Assembly: GCA_002441545.1 (NCBI GenBank)
Contig: DJWL01000200.1
Span: 1-64,000, forward strand
Source of the DNA: Flavobacteriaceae bacterium UBA6231
GTDB lineage: Bacteria; Bacteroidota; Bacteroidia; Flavobacteriales; Flavobacteriaceae
Direction: 5' to 3'
DNA length: 64,000 nucleotides
Of this stretch, positions 1 through 7,899 are shown one piece after another. Below the pieces are notes generated by a model that worked only from the letters and a program-made list of their open reading frames with translations, had not been told where the DNA came from and ran no database searches. The first letter of the stretch is position 1. Each line of letters opens with the position of its first letter. The position numbers and the translations under genes were made by a program.

Positions 1-59
1 TCTTCTCGTGCGCACAATTTATTTTTTTTATTTCTCTTTTTATACTTAAATATTTCACA

Positions 60-67
60 TAATTTTG
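60..67 (+). promoter_or_regulatory. -7 box and operator half upstream of the MerR/B12 regulator
   Basis: The octamer TAATTTTG fits the Bacteroidota -7 consensus TAnnTTTG and lies 21 nt before the ATG at 89. Its last G starts GTTTAAAC (67-74). The same arrangement is found at crtI, where TATATTTG runs into GTTAAAC. This suggests the regulator binds its own promoter. No clear -33 TTG was found at the usual spacing. Confidence 0.45.
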
Positions 68-88
68 TTTAAACTTTTTTAATTAAAA

Positions 89-991
89 ATGAACAATATT
101 AAGGTGGAATTTAGTATTAAAGATTTAGAAAATCTAAGTGGAATAAAAGCGCACACTATAAGAATTTGGGAAAAACGCTATAATCTATTTCAGCCCAAAA
201 GAACAGATACTAATATAAGATATTACAGTACAGAGAGTCTTCAAAAAATATTGAATGTTGCTTTTTTAAATAATAATGGTTATAAAATTTCTAAAATTTC
301 TTCCTTAACAAAGGAAGATATTTCTAAACTCGTTAATGAAATCACATCAAAAGAATTGCAAATTGAGAACCATGCAATAAACTCACTAAAACTTTCAATG
401 TTAACTTTTAATGAGCATTTATTTTATAAAACTTATAAAGAGTTAATAGAGTTAAAAACGTTTAAAGAAATATTTTACACTACTTTTTTACCTCTTTTAC
501 ATCACATTGGCATGTTATGGCAAACAGAAACCATTACACCTGCTCATGAACATTTCATTTCAACTCATATAAAACAAAAAATATTGTTAAACATTGAGAA
601 AGTTAATGAAATTGAACAAAACAAATCTGAAAAAGTTTTTGTGCTTTTTCTTCCTGAAAACGAAATTCATGAAATAGGCTTACTCTTTACAAACTTTGAG
701 CTTAAAAGTAAAGGTTATCAAACTATATTTTTAGGACAAAGTATACCCACAGAAAGCTTAAAAGACCTCTTAAGGCTTTATGATAATATTACATTCATTT
801 CTTATTTCACAATAAAACCAGAAAAAGAAGACATTGAAAATTATTTACAAATTTTTAAACAATCTATTCTAAATAACAATACCAATGAGCTATGGATTCT
901 TGGAAACATGGTTAAAAATTTAGAATTAAATAAATTACCTGAAAATATTTCTGTTTTCATTTCAATTGAAGATTTAGTTAAAAATTTGTAA
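89..991 (+). CDS. CarH/LitR-like B12-binding MerR transcriptional regulator
   Basis: A probable light- or cobalamin-responsive repressor of the carotenoid genes that follow. Residues about 6-75 form a MerR winged helix (HTIRIWEKRY, then NIRYYS). Residues about 90-170 form the helical cap of the B12 domain with the diagnostic W-x9-EH motif (W144, E154, H155). Residues about 180-300 form the Rossmann-like cobalamin domain with E-x-H-x-x-G (E192, H194, G197), where H194 would be the lower axial ligand. The 300 aa length matches CarH. The residue after W144 is Gln, where CarH of Thermus has the light-state ligand His, so the photochemistry may differ. The gene sits 54 bp upstream of crtI on the same strand. 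The family assignment is firm; light sensing is inferred. Confidence 0.85.
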   Translation: MNNIKVEFSIKDLENLSGIKAHTIRIWEKRYNLFQPKRTDTNIRYYSTESLQKILNVAFLNNNGYKISKISSLTKEDISKLVNEITSKELQIENHAINSLKLSMLTFNEHLFYKTYKELIELKTFKEIFYTTFLPLLHHIGMLWQTETITPAHEHFISTHIKQKILLNIEKVNEIEQNKSEKVFVLFLPENEIHEIGLLFTNFELKSKGYQTIFLGQSIPTESLKDLLRLYDNITFISYFTIKPEKEDIENYLQIFKQSILNNNTNELWILGNMVKNLELNKLPENISVFISIEDLVKNL

Positions 992-1011
992 ATCTTTATT
1001 AAAATTATTTT

Positions 1012-1045
1012 TTTGTTTAACATTTTTATATATTTGTTAAACAAA
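1012..1045 (+). promoter_or_regulatory. Operator-like perfect inverted repeat over the crtI promoter
   Basis: The arms TTTGTTTAAC (1012-1021) and GTTAAACAAA (1036-1045) are exact reverse complements 14 bp apart. The right arm ends at the base before the crtI ATG. The -7 box TATATTTG (1029-1036) lies between them and shares its last G with the right arm, so a bound dimer would block RNA polymerase. The upstream MerR/B12 protein is the obvious candidate binder (inference). Confidence 0.65.
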
Positions 1046-2506
1046 ATGAAAACAATAATTATAGGTTCCGGATTTTCATCATTAGCTGCTTCTTGTTATC
1101 TGGCAAAAGCAGGCTATGATGTTACAATTTTTGAGAAGAATAAAACTATAGGTGGTCGTGCTAGACAACTAATAAAAGATGGTTTTACATTTGATATTGG
1201 TCCAACTTGGTATTGGATGCCAGATGTTTTTGAACGATTCTTTTCAGACTTTGGCAAATTTCCTTCTGATTATTACACTTTAGAAAAATTGAATCCTGCC
1301 TATAGTGTTTATTTTGGAATTGACGATTACATCACTATTGAAGATACCTTAGACAAAATTATCATTGCCTTTGAAAAGGAAGAAAAAGGATCTTCTATAA
1401 AACTTAAAAGGTTTATTGATACTGCAAAGAGTAATTATGACATTGCTATTAAAGACTTAGTATACAATCCAGGAGTATCACCATTAGAATTAGTTACCCT
1501 AAAAACCATTAAAAAGTTAAAGCAATTTTTTAGTACTATAAAAAAGGATGTCAGAAAAGAGTTTAAAAATGAAAGACTAGTTAAAATTCTAGAATTTCCA
1601 GTACTTTTTTTAGGTGCAAAACCTAGTGAAACTCCTTCATTTTATAGTTTTATGAATTATGCAGATTTTGGATTGGGAACATTTCACCCAAAAAATGGTA
1701 TGTTTCAAGTTATTCTTGCATTGGAATCTTTAGCTAAAGAACTTGGAGTAAAAATTAAAACTGAAAGTCCTATTGAAAAAATAATTATTGAAAATGGTCA
1801 AACAAAGGGTATTATCTCAAACGAAAAAACATATTTAAGTGATATTGTATTAAGTGGAGCAGATTATCATCATACAGAAACATTATTAGACAAATCTTAT
1901 AGACAATACTCTGAAACTTATTGGAATAAAAAAACATTCGCACCTTCTTCTCTGCTCTTCTATGTTGGTTTTGATAAAAAATTAAAAAACGTGAATCATC
2001 ATACCTTATTTTTTGATGTAGATTTTGATGTTCATGCAGAAGCTATTTATGACAATCCAAAATGGCCAGAAAACCCACTATTTTATGCAAGTTTTCCAAG
2101 TAAAACGGATAAAAATTGTGCGCCTGAAGGAATGGAAGCTGGTATATTTTTAATTCCACTAGCACCAGGTTTAGAAGACACTCTTGAATTGAGAGAAATC
2201 TTTTTTGAAAAAATAATAACGCGTTTTGAAACATTAACGTCACAAAAAGTGAAAAAAAACATCATTTTTAAAGAATCTTTTTGTATAAATGATTTTATAA
2301 AAGATTACAACTCATACAAAGGTAATGCCTATGGAATGGCGAATACCTTATTACAAACAGCTTTTTTAAGACCAAAATTAAAAAGTAAGAAAGTTAAGAA
2401 CCTGTTTTTTACAGGTCAGTTAACAGTACCAGGTCCTGGTGTTCCTCCTTCTTTAATATCAGGAAAATTAGTTTCAGAATTAATAATAAAACACAACCGT
2501 TTATAA
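1046..2506 (+). CDS. crtI: Phytoene desaturase (CrtI-type carotenoid desaturase)
   Basis: Desaturates phytoene to lycopene using FAD. The N terminus carries the dinucleotide fold (IIGSGFSSLAAS, then an acidic strand end IFEKN) and the C terminus carries the typical FAD-contact segment (FFTGQLTVPGPGVP). The product is 486 aa, normal for CrtI. I use the ATG at 1046: a TTG at 1013 is in frame, but it would add eleven residues before the FAD fold and would run through the promoter and inverted repeat. crtB starts 2 bp after the stop, so the two are almost certainly co-transcribed and translationally coupled. Confidence 0.95.
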   Translation: MKTIIIGSGFSSLAASCYLAKAGYDVTIFEKNKTIGGRARQLIKDGFTFDIGPTWYWMPDVFERFFSDFGKFPSDYYTLEKLNPAYSVYFGIDDYITIEDTLDKIIIAFEKEEKGSSIKLKRFIDTAKSNYDIAIKDLVYNPGVSPLELVTLKTIKKLKQFFSTIKKDVRKEFKNERLVKILEFPVLFLGAKPSETPSFYSFMNYADFGLGTFHPKNGMFQVILALESLAKELGVKIKTESPIEKIIIENGQTKGIISNEKTYLSDIVLSGADYHHTETLLDKSYRQYSETYWNKKTFAPSSLLFYVGFDKKLKNVNHHTLFFDVDFDVHAEAIYDNPKWPENPLFYASFPSKTDKNCAPEGMEAGIFLIPLAPGLEDTLELREIFFEKIITRFETLTSQKVKKNIIFKESFCINDFIKDYNSYKGNAYGMANTLLQTAFLRPKLKSKKVKNLFFTGQLTVPGPGVPPSLISGKLVSELIIKHNRL

Positions 2507-2508
2507 TT

Positions 2509-3348
2509 ATGAAAGCTCTATTTGATACCGTTTCATACCAATGCAGTAAAATTGTTACAAAATCATACAGTACATCTTTTTCATTGGCAACTAAAATGCT
2601 TGCTAAATCAATCAGAGATGATATATACAATATTTATGGCTTTGTAAGATTTGCTGATGAAATTGTAGATTCTTTTCATGATTATGATAAAAAAACACTT
2701 TTTGATAATTTCTCAAGAGATTTAGAAGATGCCTTAAATAGTAAGATTAGCTTAAATCCAATTTTAAACTCTTTCCAATATACGTATCATAAATATGGCA
2801 TTGACAAACAGTTTGTTGATGCTTTTATGACAAGTATGCGTTTAGATTTACACAAATCTAAATACCTTACAGAAGAAGAATTTAAAACTTATATCTATGG
2901 ATCAGCAGATGTAGTTGGGCTAATGTGTTTAAAAGTTTTTGTAAAAGGAGATAATTCAAAATTCAACGAATTAAAAGATTCTGCTATGTCTTTAGGTTCA
3001 GCGTTTCAAAAAGTGAATTTCTTAAGAGATTTAAAGTCAGATCATGATGGATTGAATAGAAGTTATTTCCCAAATACTGATTTAAATAATCTAGATGAGT
3101 ATTCAAAACAAGACATTATTAATGATATTGAGCAAGACTTTACTAAAGGACTACAAGGCATAAAAAGGCTTCCTATTGAGGCTAAATTTGGTGTTTTTAT
3201 GGCTTATAGATACTATCACCAATTATTAAAAAAACTTAAAAAGACTCCAGCTTTACAAATAAAAAATGCAAGAATACGCGTTGCGAATCACAAAAAAATA
3301 GAACTACTAATGCGTAGTTACGTAAAATATCAATTAAATTTAATGTAA
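2509..3348 (+). CDS. crtB: Phytoene synthase
   Basis: Condenses two geranylgeranyl diphosphates head to head into phytoene. Both aspartate-rich magnesium sites are visible: DEIVD at residues 50-54 and DLKSD at 174-178 within NFLRDLKSD. At 279 aa it has the usual length for bacterial CrtB. It lies 2 bp after crtI and 9 bp before crtZ in one operon. No GGPP synthase (crtE) is in the window, so the substrate must come from a gene elsewhere. Confidence 0.95.
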   Translation: MKALFDTVSYQCSKIVTKSYSTSFSLATKMLAKSIRDDIYNIYGFVRFADEIVDSFHDYDKKTLFDNFSRDLEDALNSKISLNPILNSFQYTYHKYGIDKQFVDAFMTSMRLDLHKSKYLTEEEFKTYIYGSADVVGLMCLKVFVKGDNSKFNELKDSAMSLGSAFQKVNFLRDLKSDHDGLNRSYFPNTDLNNLDEYSKQDIINDIEQDFTKGLQGIKRLPIEAKFGVFMAYRYYHQLLKKLKKTPALQIKNARIRVANHKKIELLMRSYVKYQLNLM

Positions 3349-3357
3349 ATTAATAAG

Positions 3358-3807
3358 ATGCAAACTGTTTATTGGATACTTGTTTATGTTACTGTTTTCT
3401 GCTTTATGGAATTTATGGCTTGGTTTACACATAAATACATTATGCATGGCTTTTTATGGAGTTTGCACAAAGACCATCATAAAAAAGACCATAATAGTTG
3501 GTTTGAACGTAATGATGCTTTTTTTATCTTTTATGCTATAGTTAGCATAATTTGCTTTTATTTGTGGAGTTACGAAAATGTATGGTTTTGTTTACCAATT
3601 GGTTTAGGAATCATGACTTACGGAGCTGCCTATTTTCTTGTTCATGATATATTTATTCACCAACGTTTTAAACTATTCAGAAATGCCAATGGTTGGTATA
3701 CTAAAGGAGTAAGAAGAGCTCATAAAATGCATCATAAACACTTAGAAAAAGAACATGGCGAATGCTTTGGTATGTTGTTAGTTCCTTTTAGATACTTCAA
3801 ACAATAG
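3358..3807 (+). CDS. crtZ: Beta-carotene 3-hydroxylase (fatty acid hydroxylase superfamily)
   Basis: A di-iron membrane hydroxylase adding 3-hydroxyl groups to beta-ionone rings, giving zeaxanthin from beta-carotene. The histidine clusters of the family are all present: H25/H30 (HKYIMH), H37/H40/H41 (HKDHH), H96/H101 (HDIFIH) and H122/H125/H126 (HKMHH). Four hydrophobic segments separate them. It is short (149 aa), as is usual for CrtZ. It sits between crtB and the lycopene cyclase, which supports the substrate assignment. Confidence 0.92.
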   Translation: MQTVYWILVYVTVFCFMEFMAWFTHKYIMHGFLWSLHKDHHKKDHNSWFERNDAFFIFYAIVSIICFYLWSYENVWFCLPIGLGIMTYGAAYFLVHDIFIHQRFKLFRNANGWYTKGVRRAHKMHHKHLEKEHGECFGMLLVPFRYFKQ

Positions 3808-3812
3808 TGTGA

Positions 3813-4523
3813 ATGAATTATTTATATCTATTGTTAAACATAGGGTCATTATCCGTTCCTTTTTTGTTTAGTTTTCATCCAAAATTAAAGTTCTACAATT
3901 ATTGGAAACCTTTGTTTATTGGAATCTCTATAAGTTTGCTCATTTTTATCCCTTGGGATATCTTTTTTACTATAAATAAAATTTGGGGGTTTAATTCTAA
4001 TTATTTTATTGGAATCAAACTATTTAGCTTACCAATTGAGGAATGGCTGTTTTTTGTTTGTATACCTTATGCATGTGTTTTCACACATTATTCATTGCTT
4101 TACTACTTTCCAAATTTAAAATTATCAGACATAATTTCGAAAACAATAAGCCATATACTTTTAATATCATTTTTTTTACTTTCAGTTTTCAATTATAACA
4201 AATGGTACACTTTGGTAAATTTCACATTAGCATTCGTTATACTTGCTTTGATTGTTAAGAAAACCCCAGAATTACTAAAAACATACTTTTTAACTTTTTT
4301 AGTTATGCTTATTCCGTTTTTTATCGTGAATGGTGTATTAACGGGTAGTTTTATTCAAGACGAAGTAGTTTGGTATAATAATTTAGAGAATTTGAATATT
4401 AGACTCTTTACTATTCCTATTGAAGACACCATTTATGCCTTTACACTTATTCTTATAAATTTATTGGTTATCAATTTATTAGAAACTAAAAAGAAAAAAA
4501 CTATTTCAACAGTTCATCAATAG
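3813..4523 (+). CDS. crtYcd: Lycopene beta-cyclase, fused CrtYc-CrtYd type
   Basis: An integral membrane cyclase making the beta-ionone rings of beta-carotene. The 236 aa protein is a tandem of two related halves. Each half has a proline-glutamate active-site motif, PIEEWLFF in the first and PIEDTIYAF in the second, as in the heterodimeric cyclases of actinobacteria that are fused in Flavobacteriaceae. About seven hydrophobic helices are visible. It starts 5 bp after crtZ and closes the operon. Its 3' end overlaps the convergent thioredoxin gene by 23 bp, and no terminator lies between them. Confidence 0.9.
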   Translation: MNYLYLLLNIGSLSVPFLFSFHPKLKFYNYWKPLFIGISISLLIFIPWDIFFTINKIWGFNSNYFIGIKLFSLPIEEWLFFVCIPYACVFTHYSLLYYFPNLKLSDIISKTISHILLISFFLLSVFNYNKWYTLVNFTLAFVILALIVKKTPELLKTYFLTFLVMLIPFFIVNGVLTGSFIQDEVVWYNNLENLNIRLFTIPIEDTIYAFTLILINLLVINLLETKKKKTISTVHQ

Positions 4524-5061
4524 TAGTTCTTACTTTTTCGCTATTCCAATTGGCGGCACCACTTTCATCAATTATTATATTACCGTTCTTATCAATCAAA
4601 AAAGTTCTTGGAATAGATGGCACCTCAAATAATTTTGAATCTTTACTCATTTCTCTATACACTTTAAATGTATATTTATTTTTATCTAAAAACTTATTAA
4701 TTTCACTGTACGGATCTGATGTAACAAACAAAAATACAACCTTGTCTTCATAATCATTATACAATTTTTGAATACTTGGCATTTCTGCAATACAAGGAGG
4801 ACACCATGTTGCCCAAAAGTTTATAAAGACTACTTTTCCTTTAGCATCTTCAAAATCAAACACTTGTCCCTGTTCATCTTTTAATTTCCATTCATAACTT
4901 GATAGCTTAGTTAACTTTTCTTTGTTTTCAATAGATGGGCTAATTAATGCTAAACCCTTATTTAAAAAAACCTGAATAGGTTTTCTGGTTTGAGGAATAA
5001 CAAGAATAGCAATGACTAATAAAAAAATTAGATTACTTAGTTGAGACTTTAAAAACTTCAT
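4501..5061 (-). CDS. TlpA-family thioredoxin-like protein, membrane anchored
   Basis: A thiol-disulfide oxidoreductase expected to work in the periplasm. Residues about 9-24 form one hydrophobic N-terminal segment (signal anchor). A linker and an AhpC/TlpA fold follow, with the redox motif WCPPC (C87, C90) in FWATWCPPC and the cis-proline loop VPSIPRTFLID. The length of 186 aa is typical. Partners could be cytochrome c maturation or envelope proteins with disulfides, but nothing next to it decides this. It converges on the carotenoid operon and overlaps the cyclase gene by 23 bp. Confidence 0.85.
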   Translation of the reverse strand: MKFLKSQLSNLIFLLVIAILVIPQTRKPIQVFLNKGLALISPSIENKEKLTKLSSYEWKLKDEQGQVFDFEDAKGKVVFINFWATWCPPCIAEMPSIQKLYNDYEDKVVFLFVTSDPYSEINKFLDKNKYTFKVYREMSKDSKLFEVPSIPRTFLIDKNGNIIIDESGAANWNSEKVRTTIDELLK

Positions 5062-5113
5062 GAAGTTAATTATAAAACATATTTATAGTAATGTAAATCT
5101 AATAAGAAAACAT

Positions 5114-5146
5114 AAAAAAACCTCCTGCTTTAAGGAGGTTTTTTTT
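5114..5146 (-). terminator. Rho-independent terminator after the DUF5606 gene
   Basis: The stem CCTCC (5121-5125) pairs with GGAGG (5134-5138) across an 8-nt loop and is extended by A/T tracts on both sides, so it can work in both directions. On the minus strand it follows the DUF5606 stop and separates that gene from the thioredoxin gene. Confidence 0.85.
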
Positions 5147-5162
5147 ATAACAATATATAAAT

Positions 5163-5588
5163 TTATTCTTCTTCGTCAGATTTATTTTCAATATCAGTTT
5201 CTAATAAATCTAATAATTTATGTGATTGAAGAAGATTATACCATTGAATTACTTTCTTAATATCACTCGCATAAACTCTATCTTCATCATAATCTGGTAA
5301 AACATCAAAGAAATATTCTTCAAGTTTATCTTTACTATCTTTAGCGTCGACACTGGTTTTCTGTCCATTTTCTTTCTGCTTTATATTCAAAAAGACTTGC
5401 TTTAAAGGAACCTCCTCTGTTAAAGTATAAATGGCAATTTCACTTAACACACTTACGTTTTGTTGCACGTTAACCGATAAACGTTTTCCATCAATCATTG
5501 ATTCTGCAATAAAACCTGCACGTGTTTGTGCTACAAGTTTAAATAGTCCTGATTTTCCAGCAATCGCTATTATTTTTTCTAAGCTCAT
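5163..5588 (-). CDS. DUF5606 family conserved protein
   Basis: A 141 aa cytoplasmic protein without signal peptide or membrane segment. The N-terminal half (IIAIAGKSGLFKLVAQTRAG) is the conserved core of DUF5606, a family I know only from Bacteroidota and whose function is unknown. The C-terminal quarter is acidic. It lies downstream of peptide deformylase on the same strand, an arrangement I recall as common in Flavobacteria. A terminator follows immediately. Confidence 0.75.
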   Translation of the reverse strand: MSLEKIIAIAGKSGLFKLVAQTRAGFIAESMIDGKRLSVNVQQNVSVLSEIAIYTLTEEVPLKQVFLNIKQKENGQKTSVDAKDSKDKLEEYFFDVLPDYDEDRVYASDIKKVIQWYNLLQSHKLLDLLETDIENKSDEEE

Positions 5589-5641
5589 AAATTATTTTTA
5601 AAAACGGCAAATATCAATGCTTTGAACATTTTTTACAAGTA

Positions 5642-6232
5642 TTATCGCTTCTTTTTTTGATCTGGGAAACGCATTCTATAGTCCACACTTATTTTACCTT
5701 TTGAAATGTTACCTAATCTGGCTTTTAACAATCGTCTTTTTAAGGCTGATAGTTTGTCTGTAAATAAAATTCCATCAATATGATCATACTCGTGTTGAAT
5801 AACTCGAGCTATTAACCCATCAAATTCTTCAACATGAGCAATAAAATCTTCATCAACATATTCAATAGTTAGCTTTGGTTGTCTAAAAACATCTTCTCTT
5901 ATGTCTGGAATACTTAAACATCCTTCATTAAAAGCCCATTCACTGCCTTCTTCTTTTATAATTTTGGCATTAATAAAAACACGTTTAAAATCCTTTAATG
6001 TGTTTTGCTCATCTGGTGTTAAATCATCATCTTCAGAAAACGGTACGGTATCAATAACAAATAAACGAATAGGAAGTCCTATTTGAGGTGCTGCTAAACC
6101 AACACCAAAAGCATTGTACATAGTCTCAAACATGTCTTCGATAAGTTTAGCAAGATTAGGATAATCTTTTGTAATTGATGTTCCCATTTTTTTTAAAACT
6201 GGGTCACCATAAGCTACTATTGGTAAAATCAT
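5642..6232 (-). CDS. def: Peptide deformylase
   Basis: Removes the formyl group from the initiator methionine of new proteins. All three family motifs are present: GVGLAAPQ (residues 43-50), EGCLS with metal ligand C105, and HEYDH with H147 and H151 as ligands and E148 as catalytic base. At 196 aa it has the expected size, with the lysine-rich C terminus seen in Bacteroidota. A TATTTTTG -7 box lies 23 nt upstream, so it can be transcribed apart from the gene before it. Confidence 0.95.
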   Translation of the reverse strand: MILPIVAYGDPVLKKMGTSITKDYPNLAKLIEDMFETMYNAFGVGLAAPQIGLPIRLFVIDTVPFSEDDDLTPDEQNTLKDFKRVFINAKIIKEEGSEWAFNEGCLSIPDIREDVFRQPKLTIEYVDEDFIAHVEEFDGLIARVIQHEYDHIDGILFTDKLSALKRRLLKARLGNISKGKISVDYRMRFPDQKKKR

Positions 6233-6255
6233 TCTTCTTTTTTGATATTTTTATG

Positions 6256-6263
6256 CAAAAATA
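6256..6263 (-). promoter_or_regulatory. -7 box of the def gene
   Basis: On the minus strand this reads TATTTTTG, matching TAnnTTTG, and sits 23 nt before the def start codon. No -33 TTG is evident at 17-23 nt. Confidence 0.4.
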
Positions 6264-6300
6264 CAATACTTAGCATTTATTGCTATAAATTATGCATAAA

Positions 6301-6328
6301 AAAACTCCTTTAAAAAAGGAGTTTTTTT
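6301..6328 (-). terminator. Terminator after the T9SS type A protein gene
   Basis: The arms AAAACTCCTT (6301-6310) and AAGGAGTTTT (6316-6325) form a perfect 10-bp stem with a 5-nt loop, followed by a T tract on both strands. It lies just past the stop of the minus-strand gene at 6347. Confidence 0.85.
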
Positions 6329-6346
6329 ATAATATTATGTGAGTTA

Positions 6347-6928
6347 TTATTTCAGCACAACTATTTTTCTGGTAGTAGAACCACCTTCGTTAGAAATCTT
6401 TAGCATATATATACCATTAGCTAAATTAGCTGAAGCTATTTCAGTTTTATCTTGATTAGCTACAACGCTATGATATACTTGTTTTCCTGTTACGCTATAA
6501 ATATTAATATCTGCCTTAATTGGTAAACCAAAAGATAGTTTAATATTAGCTCCTGCTGTTAAAGGATTTGGATAAACCTTTAAAGTTTCATTTAAAAATG
6601 CAAACTCGTCAACTGGTAAAGTACCTCCAGAGTAAGAACATGATGAATCAAAACCACTTGTTACAGTAAAATCTTGACCAACTATTGCTGGGCCACTTGT
6701 AAGATCATATCGTGAAGTTGTTTCAAAACAAAGCACTAAAGTAAATGTAGTAGTTGAATTAACCTCAATAGTTGTAGGCCTATCACCACAGAAAGATGTG
6801 GATGGTGGATAAGAAAAATATATCTGTGTTCCACCAGCAGATGTGGTTCCTGCATCAGGGCAAGCTTCAGCATTCATTTTGCTAAAACTAAAAATTGAAA
6901 AAATAATTAATAGGTAAATTTGTTTCAT
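6347..6928 (-). CDS. Small secreted protein with T9SS type A sorting domain
   Basis: A 193 aa protein with a signal peptide (MKQIYLLIIFSIFSFSKMNAEA), a short Ser/Thr-rich and Cys-containing middle, and a C-terminal type A sorting domain of about 75 residues (VYPNPLTAGANIKLSF, then NGIYMLKISNEGGSTTRKIVVLK-like end). The sorting domain directs it through the type IX system to the cell surface. I chose the ATG at 6928: the longer frame to 7048 would put 40 residues before the signal peptide and would overlap ruvX. No catalytic motif is seen in the middle part. It sits between ruvX and def. Confidence 0.8.
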   Translation of the reverse strand: MKQIYLLIIFSIFSFSKMNAEACPDAGTTSAGGTQIYFSYPPSTSFCGDRPTTIEVNSTTTFTLVLCFETTSRYDLTSGPAIVGQDFTVTSGFDSSCSYSGGTLPVDEFAFLNETLKVYPNPLTAGANIKLSFGLPIKADINIYSVTGKQVYHSVVANQDKTEIASANLANGIYMLKISNEGGSTTRKIVVLK

Positions 6929-6995
6929 GGTTATTCGTTTGGATTTAACGAAATAAAAATAAACATTTTTTCTTACAATGAAAACATTTATTTGG

Positions 6996-7406
6996 TTATT
7001 TTGAATATAAATAGCTTTGCAAAATAAGCGTTGCGCTAATTTCATCAATAAGAGCTTTATTTTTTCTTTGCTTTTTATTCAATCCACTATCAATCATAGT
7101 CTTAAATGCTATTTTTGAAGTGAAGCGTTCATCTACACGTTTAATTTCTATATTAGGGAATAGCTTCTCTAACTTTTTTATAAAAGGATAAATATAAGAT
7201 TCGCTTTCTGAAGGTGAATTATCCATTTGCTTAGGTTCACCTATCAAGAACAATTCTACCTGTTCTTTTGTTGTATAGTCTTTTAAAAAAGAAATTAATT
7301 CACTTGTAGCAACAGTAGTTAATCCCGAAGCAATTATCTGTAAGTCGTCAGTTACCGCTATTCCAGTTCTTTTTAAACCATAATCTATTGCTAATAAACG
7401 TGCCAT
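6996..7406 (-). CDS. ruvX: Putative pre-16S rRNA nuclease / Holliday junction resolvase YqgF
   Basis: An RNase H-fold nuclease; E. coli YqgF acts in 16S rRNA 5' end maturation. The first strand has the catalytic Asp in AIDYGLKRTGIA, the middle has the VDERFTS segment, and the C-terminal helix has the final acidic residue in IDEISATLILQSYL. At 136 aa it is a complete single-domain member. It lies upstream of def on the same strand with the T9SS gene between them. Confidence 0.9.
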   Translation of the reverse strand: MARLLAIDYGLKRTGIAVTDDLQIIASGLTTVATSELISFLKDYTTKEQVELFLIGEPKQMDNSPSESESYIYPFIKKLEKLFPNIEIKRVDERFTSKIAFKTMIDSGLNKKQRKNKALIDEISATLILQSYLYSK

Positions 7407-7435
7407 AAATAAATTTTAAATAAAAATAAACAATA

Positions 7436-7469
7436 AAAAAAAAGGATGTCTTTTTTGACAACCTTTTTT
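7436..7469 (-). terminator. Hairpin terminator after the 99-aa secreted protein gene
   Basis: AAAGGATGTC (7441-7450) and GACAACCTTT pair across six T with one A-A mismatch. A/T tracts flank the stem on both sides. It lies directly after the stop of the minus-strand gene at 7495. Confidence 0.7.
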
Positions 7470-7494
7470 AACTTAAGAGAGATAAGCTTAAATA

Positions 7495-7794
7495 CTAAGC
7501 TACTTTTTCTTTATATATTTTTGGAAATAGCAAGTTTATATTTTGAACGTTTCTTACACGATTTAAATAAAGTCTAATATCACTATTAGTTCTAGCAATA
7601 ACTTCATTTGTATTTTCAATTACAGTAGTTTCAGTTTTTTTAATGTTGTTAGAAAATTCTATAGTAATTTTAGAAGAAACTGTATTTACATTTAATTCAT
7701 TAACAGTTACAACTTTTACCTCTGTATTTTTTGCTTGAGCATTTGCTACCGAGAAAGAAAGTAATAAAATTAATAATGTGTAAATTGTTTTCAT
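7495..7794 (-). CDS. Small secreted protein of unknown function
   Basis: A 99 aa protein with a clear signal peptide (MKTIYTLLILLLSFSVANAQ). About 80 residues remain, rich in Val, Asn and Thr. I recognise no domain and no metal or catalytic motif. The ATG at 7794 is preferred over one 13 codons earlier because it starts the signal peptide directly and lies 24 nt from a good promoter. It has its own promoter (7819-7851) and its own terminator, so it is monocistronic. Confidence 0.65.
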   Translation of the reverse strand: MKTIYTLLILLLSFSVANAQAKNTEVKVVTVNELNVNTVSSKITIEFSNNIKKTETTVIENTNEVIARTNSDIRLYLNRVRNVQNINLLFPKIYKEKVA

Positions 7795-7818
7795 TTGATT
7801 TGGGTTATTTTGATGAGT

Positions 7819-7851
7819 CAAATATATATACACATGAACCCTGATTCACAA
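7819..7851 (-). promoter_or_regulatory. Complete Bacteroidota-type promoter (TTG-N22-TATATTTG)
   Basis: On the minus strand, TTG (7851-7849) is followed after 22 nt by TATATTTG (7826-7819), 24 nt before the start codon at 7794. This is the best match to the -33/-7 consensus in the window. Confidence 0.6.
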
Positions 7852-7899
7852 TAAATTAGTTGTAACCATTTAGATTTTCGATGATTAGAGATAGTACAT

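Noticed and set aside
1013..1045. Upstream TTG start for crtI
   Set aside because: It would place eleven extra residues before the FAD fold and start inside the operator, upstream of the -7 box.
6929..7048. N-terminal extension of the T9SS type A protein
   Set aside because: The extension overlaps ruvX, is not signal-like and precedes a perfect signal peptide starting at 6928.
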